Origin: Gorsachius magnificus | Lineage: Eukaryota > Chordata > Aves > Pelecaniformes > Ardeidae | Length of the DNA: 64,000 nucleotides | Assembly (NCBI GenBank): GCA_034008185.1 | Contig: CM067083.1 | Location: 119,992,837 to 120,056,836, forward strand | Direction of reading: 5' to 3' | In this document: positions 47,671 to 59,800 of the stretch, in pieces | Position numbering within the stretch: position 1 is the first letter of the stretch | How the letters are laid out: every line of letters starts with the position of its first letter | Made by a program: the position numbers and the translations under genes | Notes under the pieces: model-generated | What the model was told of the DNA's origin: nothing | Database searches by the model: none | Seen by the model: the letters and a program-made list of their open reading frames with translations, nothing else

Positions 47671-50029
47671 AGGCAGAACATTCCCCAACTTTAAAGACGA
47701 CCAGAACATGCAGTTGTTCCTCCCAAAACCAAAAGCTTGTGTTTGGAAACAAGCAGCGCTTTGTTATATCATCCCAGCTTCTGACCTCGGACAGCTTTAA
47801 ACCAAAATGGTTAGTGCGCCTTTTTTTTTCTTTTTTTTTTCTTTTAAAGAAAAAAGTCAAACAAATAAAAATAATCCCGCCCTCTTTTCCATGAATGTGA
47901 AGAAGAAGAATAAATTTTCCCCACTTTTGCTGCTGTCATTTTTGAGTAACTGCCCAAGCCAAGAGGGTGACTTTGGACGTGCATCAGCGTGGCTGATGGG
48001 TGAAGTGAACCTCATTTCTGCTGGGCCTGGGGGCAATAAAACCTCTGTGGGCTTTGCTGAGCAAGGGGGGACCCGAGGCGATCTTTTATTTCACAGTGTG
48101 CCCAGCTGTTGGGATGGGATGAAGACATGGATAAGAAGGAGAGGGACAACCCCTCCGCGCTGCAAGCAGGCAGAGAAAGCCTTTCAGGGATGGCTCATCC
48201 CCATTTCACCGCCCCAGTAAGCTCTCCCAGTGCTGGCCCTTTTATTCAGCGTGAACTCTGGAAGCTGAGTTAATTCATAAGAGCTGAAGCAGATCACTGA
48301 AACCCCGAGTACTGAAATACGCCTCCTTTATCAGCCTATCTCTGTCTCCGTATGATCTACACGATAGGGATGAATATTAACTTCCTTTGAAGAAAATAAA
48401 GCGAAGCAGCCACATGTTTTACCTGGCAAACGTATGCAGGGGTGATTCATTCCAAGAACGCTCTGAAAAATCCCCACCTCACTTTTACCTCTAGGAAATT
48501 CCCTTTTCATGGGAATGAAAATCGCAGCTCCCACGCCCACAGATCGCGGGGCTCTGGCGCTTCGAAAAGCGAGAGATGCTCTGCCACAGCCTCGCTCGCT
48601 GGGATTGCTCTGCAACAAGCAAAGCACGAGCAACGTTTTCCCCTAACCGGATCATATATATATTTTTTTTCTTTTTTTTTTTTTAACCAGCACATTTTTA
48701 CAGTGGGCTTAAGCAGCTTCCTATGCTTCTGTTGTTGCTTTTAATTTCTTCCCCTACTTCGGGTGAAAACCCTGCAGGGGGAAGAAGAAAAAAAAAAAAA
48801 AAAAGAGAGAGAATAAATAAATAATGAAGAAAATGTTTCTCTTTCCCTCTCGATGTCAGGAATGTATGGAAAGCTTTAGGCTGCAGCAGTATTTTGACAC
48901 TGCACGCAGTACTGCTCCCCTCCCCTATTCCTTTGAGGTTCATCTTTCAGACCACAGCTCTGTTCCGCTGCCAACTCGTTGGAAGTGTTTAGTGACTGGA
49001 GAACTGTTGCCTGCTCTCTTCAGAACTTCACACTTCATTTTTCCAGATCCCTGCGAGCAGCAGCAAATATTTCACCAGCCTGGTTTGCTGGCTACCACCA
49101 TAAATCAGACTTAGGACCCAAAAAAATATCCAGGCCTGTCAAGGCATTAAGCTTTTATTTTCAGGCTGGATCCAGTGGTAAATGAGGGCTTGTATTTTCC
49201 TTTAAAACTGTAAAGGGATTTTAAGGATTGTCGTTGGACAATGGCCAGATTCAAAAGATACAATGCAGAATGAAACTGGTTAGAGGAGATTTGAAAAAGT
49301 CTTAAGTATGAAAAATGGCTTTTCTTAAAGGTTTTTCAATGAAATGTGAAGCCGGACTTGAATTTCATAAAGGCTTTGGCATAGGCTGTTTATGAGGAAA
49401 TCAATGGGGAAGGCGAAGAGGACGATGCTCCCACGCGTTTGAGGGGCTGTTTGTCCCAGCCTGCCCCTTTGGATGCAGCAGGCAGAGATCTGCCACGGGT
49501 ATCACAGGCGTGATGGCTAGGAGAAATGCATCAAGTGGTTCTTTGCCTGATATTAATCACTTTCAAGACTAGACATAAAATAGGAACCTGTATAACATCA
49601 TGGATTTGGGGAAGCTTGTAAGGCAAAGATGCTCAGGAAACTTGCTCTTCACTGCCCAGGCCAGAATTAGATTGCAGTAGGGATTTTTTTTTTTTTTTTT
49701 TTAATAACAGCCTCTTGAAGCAAACAACCCCAATTCCCTCAGTCTGCTCTTCATTACCCTAAACAAGCAATGAATGGAAACTAGGTGGGGAGTCTCGGAG
49801 CAGGGCTGGAGTGCCAGCATTGTCACAGGCTTGCTCTGCGACCTCGCGCTGCTAGGATTCGGCAATCTGGTAGCTGTATACAAATGGTCTGGGGTTGCTT
49901 TTTTTTTTTTACATGATAATAATGACCAAACTCATTTGCACAATTTAGCTTTAAAACATGCCACAACACTTCCAGGCAGTGGCAACCTGAACATCAGCAG
50001 AAATTGCCAGCTGAGACATCGGCACACGT
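47671..50029. other. Unique interval rich in A/T tracts
   Basis: No supported gene. Simple tracts include T-rich 47820-47846, TA/T-rich 48654-48684, an A17 run at 48788-48804 and T-rich 49686-49702. A second CpG-containing spot lies at 48530-48610. No recognised repeat. Confidence 0.4.
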
Positions 50030-50074
50030 GCCGTGCCTCAGTTTCCCCCACACCTGAGAAATGAGGAGAAGACG
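50030..50074 (+). repeat. Possible MIR-like 3' fragment
   Basis: GTGCCGTGCCTCAGTTTCCC, then CCACACCTGAGAAATGAGGA, resembles the MIR-type CTCTGTGCCTCAGTTTCCCC, then ATCTGTAAAATGGGGA. About 200 bases upstream (49825-49855), GTCACAGGCTTGCTCTGCGA and CCTCG may belong to the same old element. Confidence 0.45.
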
Positions 50075-50907
50075 TGATGCAGACAAAGTGAAGAGTGGTG
50101 GAAACGTTGCTTTTTCCCATTGCTCCCATCCTAGGCCACCTTCTGGCTCAGCCCCTCTGACCTGAGGAGAGCAGAGGTCTGCTCCCATCTTTGCCACCCA
50201 TTCCCAGGGTTATCCAAAGCAGGTTGGCTCAGTATTCCTGCCCTGGAGGGAGAGTTGTGTTATTCACCATGGCAAGGTGTTTTGAGGACAAGCTGGTTGA
50301 CACTTGCTTGGTGACAAAGCCATAGGAAACTGTAATTAAATCAGATTTATTGGAACTTTTTTTCCCCATTAGGCAAGTATCCCTTCCCCACCCTCAACAT
50401 TAGCCTACGCTATCCTATTTTGCAGCTCCTGAGATAGCAACTCCGGCTCCTGGTCCCAAAGAAATTGAGGATAAGACACCAGCTGTTGCATACCATGTGC
50501 TTTTCTGCTTCCCCTGCAGCATGGGCTAACCAAGACAAGAGCCAGCGTTCACAAATGTCAGCCGCTCAGCCCCCAGAAATGCCTTTCCTTCATGCCACGG
50601 CCAGGAAATGTCAGCGCCCTCCTCGTCGTGCGGGCGGGGAAAGTTCAAATGTGCTTGGGAGCGACAGCGGCTGATCACATCGCCTCTATCAGCTGGGCCT
50701 CCCTCGCTGCCTGTGCGTGTGCCCTTGGGCCACCTCGAATGGGGATTAATGTGATTTAGCTGAGCGCAGGGCTTCAGGCGGTGTCGCCGTGCCCCGCAAG
50801 CCCAGGCGGATGGAAGCGTGCTCGCGGATCATCCCTGTCCATCAGCCGGCCGTGAGCGGGAAGGGATTACACTGCCAGCACTCGGCTGCGGGTCTGAACC
50901 GCCCCGT
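50075..50907. other. Unique interval with CpG-richer end
   Basis: No gene. The part from 50610 to 50905 is relatively rich in CpG (for example GTCGTGCGGGCGGGG and GCGGTGTCGCCGTGCC). No TATA box or long open frame follows. Confidence 0.4.
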
Positions 50908-51263
50908 CACAGAATCCCAGAATGGCAGGGGTTGGAAGGGACCTCGGGAGATCATCCAGTCCAACCCCCCTACTCAAGCAGGCTCACCCAGACCATGTTA
51001 CACAGGACTTCATCAAGGTGGGCTTTGAATATCTCCAGAGAAGGAGACTCCACAACCCCCCTGGGCAGCCTGTTCCAGGGCTCTGTCACCCTCAAAGTAA
51101 AGAAGTTCTTCCTCACATTCAACTGAAACCTCTTATGTCTCAGTTTGTGCCCATTGCCCCTTGTCCTGTCACTGGACACCACTGCAGAGTCTGGCTCCGT
51201 CCTCGTGACATCCACCCTTAAGATATTTGTATGTGTTGATGAGGTCCCCTCTCAGTCTCCTCA
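50908..51263 (-). repeat. CR1 LINE, 5'-truncated
   Basis: Antisense CR1 of about 355 bases. Octamer remnants (TCACAGAATCCCAGAATGG) are followed by GGGTTGGAAGGGACCTCGGG, the ACCATGTTACACAGGACTTC block and CTTAAGATATTTGTATGTGT, then GTCCCCTCTCAGTCTCCTC. Its tail resembles those of 36352 and 41253. Confidence 0.95.
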
Positions 51264-52074
51264 CAACCTGCTCGGGGTTACGCACAGACAGGCCCTGAAG
51301 AGTGGCTCTGCAAAGGCGTTTCGGTAACGAAGGGATTTCCATGGGATTTCACTCCCCGACTACTTTTGAAGAGCTCACCTTCAGTAAATGAGGGCAGGCA
51401 GAAGCCTTGGCATTCCCTCCGGGTCCTGGGCAGCGGGTGCCCCCTGAGAGCACTTTTTTCTGTGAAGATTCATAAAATGAGAGCAGAAGCGTTGAAGCCA
51501 TAGGAGAAAAGCCCTTATGGAGCTGTACCCGGCCCTTGTTCCTTTTTTATCTCGAGGGGCTGACTCCCAAGCAGATGGTGTGCCTGAGATAAACTACATA
51601 ATTTAAGATTTCTTTACACAGCAAAGATGCTGCTTTCTGCACTCACAGGAGATGGTCCTTAGGGTGCTCTTTGCAGGTCCTGGCTAGAGGCAAGGGGTCT
51701 CTGGAGACACCCCCCACCACCACCACCTCCCACAGTGAGCCGGGGGCATTCCCTGCCGCAGGCATTGCCAGCTCCCTCAATAAATGCCAAAGCCTCCCAA
51801 GGTCCCATTGCCTTGTCTCCCATGGCTGCGTCGGATCTGAATGGTTTCCTTTTACATTTCCCCACTGGTGCCCATATTCTGCTCTGCTTATTGCTTGCTA
51901 CCTCTCTCACAAAATTTCCCACCTCCTCTGACCTTGCTACCGCTGCGTCTTGGGTGTTCTGCGTTTGAGGCTGCTTCAGCAGTAGGCTCCGAGTCAATTA
52001 ATTTTCCAAATCACAGCTAACTCAGCAAGGCATTCATGAGCGGCAAGGTGGGGAGGCCAGCCATACACCAGGGG

Positions 52075-52107
<33 letters not shown>

Positions 52108-52474
52108 GTTTAGTTTCCCAATTTAGCCTGGTGTGTAGCAGGGGTGGCCAGGAACCAGTGCTGGCTGCAAAGCAGGATAATTTTCCAGGTATGCTGAGAG
52201 CGCAGGCACCACGCTCGGAGTAAAACAGAAACAAAAGCACCAGCCTTTTCCCCAGCAGCAGGATCAGACCCCCAGCAAAATTACTTCCTACACTGGGAGC
52301 TGACATAAGACTCCACACTTCCAGGCAAATAAACACCTCTTCATTTCAGTGGCTATCTGACACGGGTGGAACAGAGGGCAGGTCAAAGCTTATAGCTCCT
52401 TTATATTTTTAATAGCTATGAATACACTGCTGGTGCTTAAGAAATATGCTCGTTAATAACTGAGAAGCGTGAAA
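51264..52474. other. Unique interval
   Basis: No gene. A 28-base A run is listed separately. A frame of 112 codons on the minus strand (51659-51997) has no recognised domain. Confidence 0.4.
52075..52102. repeat. Poly(A) run, 28 bases
   Basis: Twenty-eight consecutive A bases, the longest A/T run in the window. No upstream retrocopy or AATAAA signal is recognised. Confidence 0.95.
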
Positions 52475-52573
52475 GGGCAGCTCAGCGGTTAAGGCGGGTT
52501 GGTTCAGTAGAGACCGGTTCCAACCTTGCCTCCACCACAGACTTGTGGGGTGATTTGGGAGCAAGTTGCTTAG
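52475..52573 (+). repeat. MIR-like SINE with tRNA-like head
   Basis: A tRNA-like A box (CAGCTCAGCGGTTAAGGC) and a B-box-like GGTTCCAACC are followed by TGCCTCCACCACAGACTTGT, then GGGGTGATTTGGGAGCAAGT and TGCTTAG. These match in order the MIR-type consensus (CTCAGTGGTTAGAGC...GGTTC...CTCTGCCACAGACTTGCTGT...GACCTTGGGCAAGTCACTTA). About 100 bases align. It is not a functional tRNA: no acceptor stem or anticodon arm can be drawn. Confidence 0.55.
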
Positions 52574-52665
52574 TACGAGCGTATAAACAAGTTCCCACAG
52601 AGTGAGCTATGGCAGGACCTCCAACTGAGTCACCTCTGCCATCGCAAGTGTGTTTCTTCACCATT

Positions 52666-52685
52666 CCCCCCCCCCCCCCCCCCCC
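52666..52685. repeat. Poly(C) run, 20 bases
   Basis: Twenty consecutive C bases, a G run on the minus strand. Confidence 0.95.
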
Positions 52686-54136
52686 AGTGCCCTGGGAGCA
52701 GGTTGCTCTTCTGTAGCAGAGGGGATGGGTACCCGGTACCCGACACTCGCTGTCAGTACCTTGGGGTAACAAGCACACACAGGTACAGAAGGCGGAGGAG
52801 AAAACTCACGCCCTTGTTCACCCTGCAGCAACTTGTTTGTGTGCCCACACTCCCAGCCGAGCACTGACGTAGTCGTAGCACAGGTAGGCGCATCCTCACC
52901 GCCTACCATGGGTCAAAACCACAGTGAAGACGTGACACCACGGCTTCCACGCTGGGAAGCTATGAGCTGATTCAGGAAACAGGCATACACTACGTTTTCA
53001 AGGTCCACGCTACATCTTTACGATGTTTAACCTCATTAACTTGCCTGGAGCCAGTTTCGTCCAAATGTGCTGTACATTGGTGTGCAGACGGCCCTCCCTC
53101 CGCCTCCGTCCCCCTCGCTTCAATAAGGTTAATAGCTCTCTCCTACCTACCAGATGGGTTGCAAAGATAAATACATCACGGACTGGAAAGCACGCAGACA
53201 TGCTGATGATAGGGTGCAGCTAAATGCTTTGGAAAGATAACGGAATGCTTGGCCACATCAGAAAAAAAAAAAAAGCACCAGGGCCCATTCTCTGGACAGA
53301 AGGCCAACAGGCATGGTTTGGCCATGTCCACAGTATTCAATTTAGCCTCCACATCAGGGTGGTCATATCCAGACTGCCCACTGGGAATGGTCCCTGGCCT
53401 GCGCTGGCTCCAGAGCCGTGCCAGGCATTGTATGAGAGAGCCCAGGCCAAAATCTTGCCCAGGCCCTCTCCTAACGATTCTGTTAGGGCAAGTCCAGGCT
53501 AATAACAGACAATCAATGTGTCCATTGAACTGTTTAATTTATTAGTGTAAATGTCCCCTTTCAGGCTGGCTTTCACCATTGAAATGCCTTTTCTTTGGAT
53601 AACCATCTTTATTGTCATCTTTTTGCTGCCCATCACAGCTCTGTGCTGTGGACAGTTGCAAAAAAATGTAACTTTGTGCTCATATGGCATCAATTATCTC
53701 ATGTAATCTCTGCCTTCTCTCCCAGATGGACCACCTCTTCTCCCCCTCTCCCTACCTCCTTCCTTAATCTAAAGAAAACAAGAGTGATTTTCATTAGAGG
53801 ATCTGAGAGCCTCCTGCTCCTGTGTCCAGGTTCACCCTTGCGCCACCTGATCACAGTGGAGTGGGTGTAAAATCAGAAAAACTGAGGTCTGCTTTGAGGG
53901 AATTAGCAAGTCGTTCTTGAAGTCCCTGCCCTTGGCAGTGGTGAAGAGCTTAACTGTGCCCATCTGATTTTGAGAGCCTCAGCACCGAGCCAGCTCACAG
54001 CCCAGACCCAGAGCAAGCCGGATCCTTCGCACCCACCCTGTCCACATCATTCTCACAAACCCCAGATGCACAAGTGGCTTAGGGAGGGACAAGGTATATT
54101 TTAACCTGGTTTGCTGCAATTTTCAGGAAATTGCAA
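52686..54136. other. Unique interval
   Basis: No gene or recognised repeat. A 13-base A run lies near 53262-53274. Confidence 0.4.
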
Positions 54137-54514
54137 GAATCATAGAATCATAGAATGTTTTGGGTTGGAAGGGACCCCCAGAGGTCATCTAGTCCAACCC
54201 CCCTGCAGTGAGCAGGGACACTGCTAACTAGATCAGGTTGCTCAGAGCCCCATCCAACCTGGCCTTGAATGTTTCCAGGGATGGGGCCTCCAATACCTCT
54301 CTGGGCAACTCGTTCCAGTGTTTCACCACCTTCACTGTAAAGAATTTCTTCCTTATACTCCATCTAAACCTACCCTGGTTTAGTTTAAAACCATTACCCC
54401 TTGTCCTGTCACAGCTGGCCCTACTAAAAAGATTTTCCCCATCTTTCCTATAGGCTCCCTTTAAGCACTGAAAAGCCGCAATCAGGTCTCCCCACAGCCT
54501 TCTCTTCTCCAGGA
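54137..54514 (-). repeat. CR1 LINE, 5'-truncated
   Basis: Antisense CR1 of about 378 bases. It has two clear octamers (AATCATAGAATCATAGAATG), GGGTTGGAAGGGACCCCCAG and CCCCCCTGCAGTGAGCAGGG, then continues to CCCACAGCCTTCTCTTCTCC and AGG, where it is truncated. Its tail matches 6451, 32497 and 60821. Confidence 0.95.
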
Positions 54515-56536
54515 TTCTATTTTCTCTTTATTTTCTTTTAAATTGGTTAACTTGTTGCATGTAAATGCATCAAGTTTCTTTAATATTCCTTTATCTTAGC
54601 AAAACCCTTACTCAGTACCATCTGTCCCCTCAGTGGGCTCCTCTACCTCTTGCCTTTGCTTTCTCAGAGTTGCCTCTTGCTTTGTCATATGGTTGGGCTG
54701 TGAGGAGGCAGGTCTGGATGGTCATGTCCCTAAAGGCTGCAGTCTCCTTATATCTCACCTCGCCTCCATCTCAGCCTTGCACACAATCCTATTCCCTCCA
54801 AAAAACGGCTTTTGCAAGAGCACCTTGGGAGCTGTGCCAGAGGAGGGAGCACCGGCCACTTTGCAGGTGGCATGCCCAAGTGGGGGCCTGCCTCTTTCCC
54901 TTGAATTTATATATATTTATACAACTCCTCCCTCACTCCCTGAAAGTTTTTTCCTTTTCCTTTATAGTCAAATGCACAAATGTACACAACTCTTTTCGAT
55001 AATCTCAGCTCAAATTGTCGGCCTAGAGATGTCTGGCTGAGATTTTCCAAAATGTCCTGTCCTGTCCCATCTCGTCCTTAACTTTTCTCCCGGAGTTACC
55101 AATGGCAATAGGTCCTCACCTTTGGGGACTGTGGCAGGTCCCATCTTCCAGTTGGAAAGTCAAACTCACAAATGGTTTAAGTGGGCTAGCTCCATTGAGG
55201 TAGGTCATCAATGAATAGGACATTTCAAGCTTTTCAGCTCTTTCCCGCCCAAGTCCCATCACTTGGGGGGCTCTTTTGCTGCCTCTCTGCTCCCATCTTG
55301 GACATGGGCCCCTCCTTACAACCAAGCCCCAGACTGCCTCCTAGATTCAGCATCACCAATGGTAGCTCTGGCTTCTCCAGCTCCCGGTAACACACCCCAG
55401 TAAGACACCCCAATAACATGCCCAAGACAACCCTTGAACGAGGCCATAAATAGGCTCATTAACAGCGATATTGCGTTAAGGAGGAGAAGGTGGTGGTGAG
55501 GTGGAGCAGATGCGTGCCCATAGCACACTGTAACACTGATATGTATAAATTGAGTTGCTATAAGCTATAAGCTAAGTCCAGGTCAGGCTTCACTTGTTCC
55601 AGTTACTTTCTTATAAATATTGGATTTTGAAGCATTATGATTTGATTTCTGGGATGGGACGGTGTTGGTCAGCAGTTTTGTCATAGCACTGGGAAGCCCC
55701 AAGGAAGAAGCAGAGCTAGAACTGGAAAAAAAAAAATCCCATGAAAATGTCTTCCTATCAGAAACTATGATTCAAATCAACTTTCACTTGTTGTTTTTTT
55801 TTTCCCTGACAAAAAGTCTTTGATGAAAAAAGGCAATGTCCTGAAACAAAAGAATGTATGTCGGAAAAACTCTGTTTCAGAAGGTAAAAAAAAAAAAAAA
55901 GGATTTGTTGCATCACAACTGCTCTTTTCTTTATAATGTATTTCAGTAACTCTGATTTCCTAATGCCTCGGTGGTAGTGTAAATATAACACAGCAGAGAG
56001 ATGAAGTCATTTGATAGTGTGGCAAGATGTCGAATAAGACCTGGTATAGTAGATGAAATAGCCTATTTATTTATTGCATATAATTTCATTTTTTTTAAAA
56101 AAATAAACATTAAAAGCAGCTGTTAGCATAAACAGCAGAGCTTATCTTATTCCTTAAATCAAAATCTACCCTTTTGGTGATGTCATATAACGGTTTGACT
56201 CTGACACGTAGCTTTGGCATTTCCTGCAAAATGGAAATAATAAGACCGTGGGTTTTGCTAAGCACTTCCTCCACACATACGTAGACACGTGTTTCTCCTC
56301 CTACCTCCCCCCCCGCTGCACCGTAATCACTGCTCTGATGAAGTGTGACCAATCCAGAAAAAAATTATTATGTGGGATGGTGGATTCAATGGAAAAACAT
56401 CATTTATTTTCCACCCAGCAAAACCCATTTGTTACTGCTCTTTGATAAACCATGGTTTGTGTTCTTTTCAGAAGCCTTGACAATGGTGGACTGTGCCTTT
56501 TCATCACTTGAGTGCTTTTGCTTTCGGTCGCTCGGC
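54515..56536. other. Unique interval
   Basis: No supported gene. Overlapping plus frames of 145 and 135 codons (54565-55002 and 54633-55040) lie in two frames of the same stretch and show no domain. Short A runs occur near 55728 and 55886-55900. Confidence 0.4.
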
Positions 56537-56544
56537 TATAAATA
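56537..56544 (+). promoter_or_regulatory. Candidate TATA box
   Basis: TATAAATA follows CTCGGC and is preceded by CpG-containing sequence. An initiator-like TCACAGCT lies about 36 bases on (near 56573), and an ATG in good context follows at 56594. TATAAATA also occurs by chance in AT-rich DNA. Confidence 0.25.
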
Positions 56545-56593
56545 GGAAAGTCTTTGTTCTGTCCCCTTTGGATCACAGCTACAAACGCGAACC

Positions 56594-56812
56594 ATGGAGG
56601 ACACTCGAGGCTTTCCATGCTTCTCGGTTGCTCTCCCGCGAGAAAGCAGCCGCACAAACAAACAGGCTGCTTTGTTTGTGCTTCCTCTGAAGTCTCAATT
56701 TCTTCCACTAAATGTTTACGCATTCCAAAGTCAAGCAACTTGCCTTGCATCTTGGGAACCCAGTGCTGGCGATTTACGTTACTTCCAGGAAGGTTTGGAG
56801 ATGTGTATTTAA
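56594..56812 (+). CDS. Unrecognised 72-codon ORF behind a TATA box (doubtful)
   Basis: The ATG is in a good context (CGAACCATGG) about 50 bases downstream of TATAAATA. The predicted 72-residue product starts MEDTRGFPCFSVALPRESS and shows no domain, signal peptide or membrane segment. No splice donor or poly(A) signal was identified to complete a gene. The surrounding 56450-56870 segment, with several TTAAT/ATTA motifs (GATTAATGAGTTAATTAGC), could equally be a conserved enhancer. Confidence 0.15.
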   Translation: MEDTRGFPCFSVALPRESSRTNKQAALFVLPLKSQFLPLNVYAFQSQATCLASWEPSAGDLRYFQEGLEMCI

Positions 56813-59800
56813 TGGGTTCGATTAATGAGTTAATTAGCATGGTTTTTTTCTCATAGCTAAACTTTTGCTAAAATCAAATCACAGCTAGCATTTATTTTGG
56901 TGCTAATGGGAGCATTTTCATAAAAAACGAATTTAGAGCCAGTATAAGGATCCTGGCTTGGCCCATTTTCAGGAGAAGGGCTCAATCCAAAGCTCTTTAC
57001 AAAGTCACGGGAGTTTTTCCCTCTGTTTCAGTAAGCTTGGAGTCAGCTGCTCAGTTTAGGTGTAGACTGTATGAGAGAGGGAAATCACCCACTTAGGGTC
57101 CCCAGTGTCCTCAAGCCTGACCTGGAGGACCTGTCTCTAGGATTCAAAGCAAAGATGATGTTAATGGTACCTTCAGGCCCTGGCATCCCAGCGGAGGATG
57201 CTGCGCTGGGCATGAGCAACAGGCCAAGAGCAGAAGTAGCTCCTGAAAACCCTGATTCCTGGTCATGACTGGCTTGGCCCAAGACTGAACCACAGAGCAA
57301 GAGGCATGAAATCTGTTCTTCACACATGCCTAGACTGGGTTGCCAGACTCCTCAGTTACTCATTTGTGAAGCTTTTTATTTCTCTTTCAGCTCAGCCTCT
57401 TTCTCTTCCCTTTTTTTTTTTTTTTGTGAGTACAAATGAACTACATTCTCCAAACCCATCAACCCATCTGCATTGTTATCAGACATTGCTTTAAAAAAAA
57501 AACCAAAACTTGGCATCATTTCTGAAGTTTCCCTATGTACACTTTCCTGTTCGTGTATTTCCGTCATCCAGGTATCATCACTCAATAACCATACTGCGGC
57601 TGTAATGCTTTTCACATGGAAGGAATTGTGTTTTATTGATGGCAAATGTTGTAATGCACTTTCATGTCAAGATGAAAATCTGAAAAAGAAACTTTTTATA
57701 GTGTATGCTACATGAAACCTCTACACTGAACCAGGCTGTAGGGAGAATATATTCAAGTACACATATGCTATGACTATATATAGTAAATTAAACAGGCCTG
57801 GCATGCGGGAATGGGCACAAGAACACATCCCTACTGCAAAATTTTTAGCATGGGCACAGTCAAGTAGCAGTCTCCAAAGCCATTTCCAGGCATAGACCAT
57901 GTGTTAGCAAAGCCAAGGACCACTTTGAATAGGCATTTTGGATGTGGCTGTTCTATTCTAGAGGCTAAGGGTGTTTAGTGTAATGGATCTGACCAAAAAA
58001 AAGCCAAGTGGCTTCAGGACCAGAACCTGAGCCCAGCCACTGTTTGGTTCATGTAGCTGCAGGGATCAAGTCGATCTTTGCCATGGGCAAGGACATCTTG
58101 GGGATGTCATTCTCCTCCTTGCCACCTCATTTCTATGATCACAATAGGGACCAAACGCTGTGGGGGTCACTTTGATGATGGTTTTACTTGGCAAAGGTGT
58201 GCCTGGTGAAGCCCCAGCACTTCACAGTGAGGGGTCTGGAGCAACCTGCTTCGCAGGGGCCAACCTACTTCCATGGAGGGGACAACTGCTTGGTATGTGA
58301 TGGGAGAGGAAAGCCAGAGCCTTGGCATCTGCTGCTGAGGTCTTAGCCCAGAGAGAAATCAGGACAACAGAGTCAGAAAAACTGTGCAAGTAAAATAAAG
58401 CTAATCTTTGCTGGGGACTGCCTGGGGATCAGTGGCTGCGCCATTTGGAGGTAGAAGCAAATGCAAGGGCAGCCTGGACACAGCACCAGCTGTGAGGGAT
58501 CTCTGGTTACCCAAAATCAGAGAGTTTCCCCTTCCAGCATCTCTGCCAGCACTACCCCACCTCATTTCTGAGCGCAGATGGAGAAAGACTCCTTCTGGGA
58601 GGCACATGTGCTGCCTTTGATGGTGGGGACCCGGGTGTGCGGCACAGCGAGCTAATATAAAATGCCTGCTTGGCATCAAGGGGCCAACTACACGATGCAG
58701 CTGGGGATGGCCGTGCCCATAGGTTGTCATTACCCCACATCCAGCATGGCTCTGCGCGCAGCTGATTGATGTCCCCCTTCCCGCTGCTTTTGGAAATGCG
58801 CAGCCTGGCCAGAACCCTTGGTTGGCTGCCACCTGCACCCAAGCCACAGCTCTTGCTATTGCCAGTGCACGAATCTTTCTCTCGGTATTTTTTAGGTCCC
58901 CTCACTCTGCTCAGGATCAGGAATGATATGGCTGAAATACAAAAGACCCATCCCGAGACTGGGTTTTGTCCAGTTCGGTATCCTGCTGCCACCTGCCATC
59001 AGGTCCCCTCCAACAGCCCCAACACAAGCGAGAGTTGTCCCAGAGCAATTTTAGCCCCATCGGAGCTGGAAGGTTCAGACACCTCTTAGGAAAAGCCTCC
59101 TGGGAGGTTTCCAACTTGTTTTTTTGCAAATGCAAAATGTTTAGCTACACTTTGGGAAAGCATCCAAGTCTATGTCTTTGTCTGAAGGAGCCTTGAAGCT
59201 TTTTTGAGGTTGGATTTTCTCCCCAGGTCAGTCACCATTTGTGCAGTTATTTAACATTAGCGAATTTGCATCTGATTTATGTACCAGAGAAGCAAGCTTA
59301 CCACCCATCCCAAGCACAGGAGAAAGTGCCCTTCTCCTACTTTCTCGTTTGATTCCTGGAGCAATTTTCTGTTTGCCACTGAAAGGAAAACTAGAAAACT
59401 CAACCCAAAGCCCAGCAGCTGAGTGTTTGGGTCTCAGGTCTTGCTCGTTCCTGTCGCTCACCAAGACCAATTCAAATGCTCTCACTATTGCTAATACCTG
59501 CCAAGGCAGTGGGTGGAGCTGGCAATTTAAAAAAAAAAAAAAAAAAAAAAGCATTTTCCTTTCAAAAATATGGTGCTCTCACTATTTTTGTGGACAAGCA
59601 TCAATTTAAAGGATTGAAAAATAATTTAGACTTCAACACCCAGAACTATTTTCCAGGTATATGAAATTACTGGTAGACTGGCTCCAGGGCCACAGTTTTT
59701 TGCACCTCCTCATGACTCAGACCTCAGGGCAGATGCCTCTGAGCTTCCTTTGCAGTCATGGTGGGGGGGAAATATGTTTCTAGAGCATCATTTACCTCAT

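Noticed and set aside
52475..52520. tRNA gene candidate
   Set aside because: A- and B-box-like motifs are present, but no acceptor stem or anticodon arm folds; a MIR-like SINE explains it better.
58401..58992. Two 146-148 codon minus frames overlapping each other
   Set aside because: They lie in different frames of the same DNA with plus frames over them; no domain or splice support.
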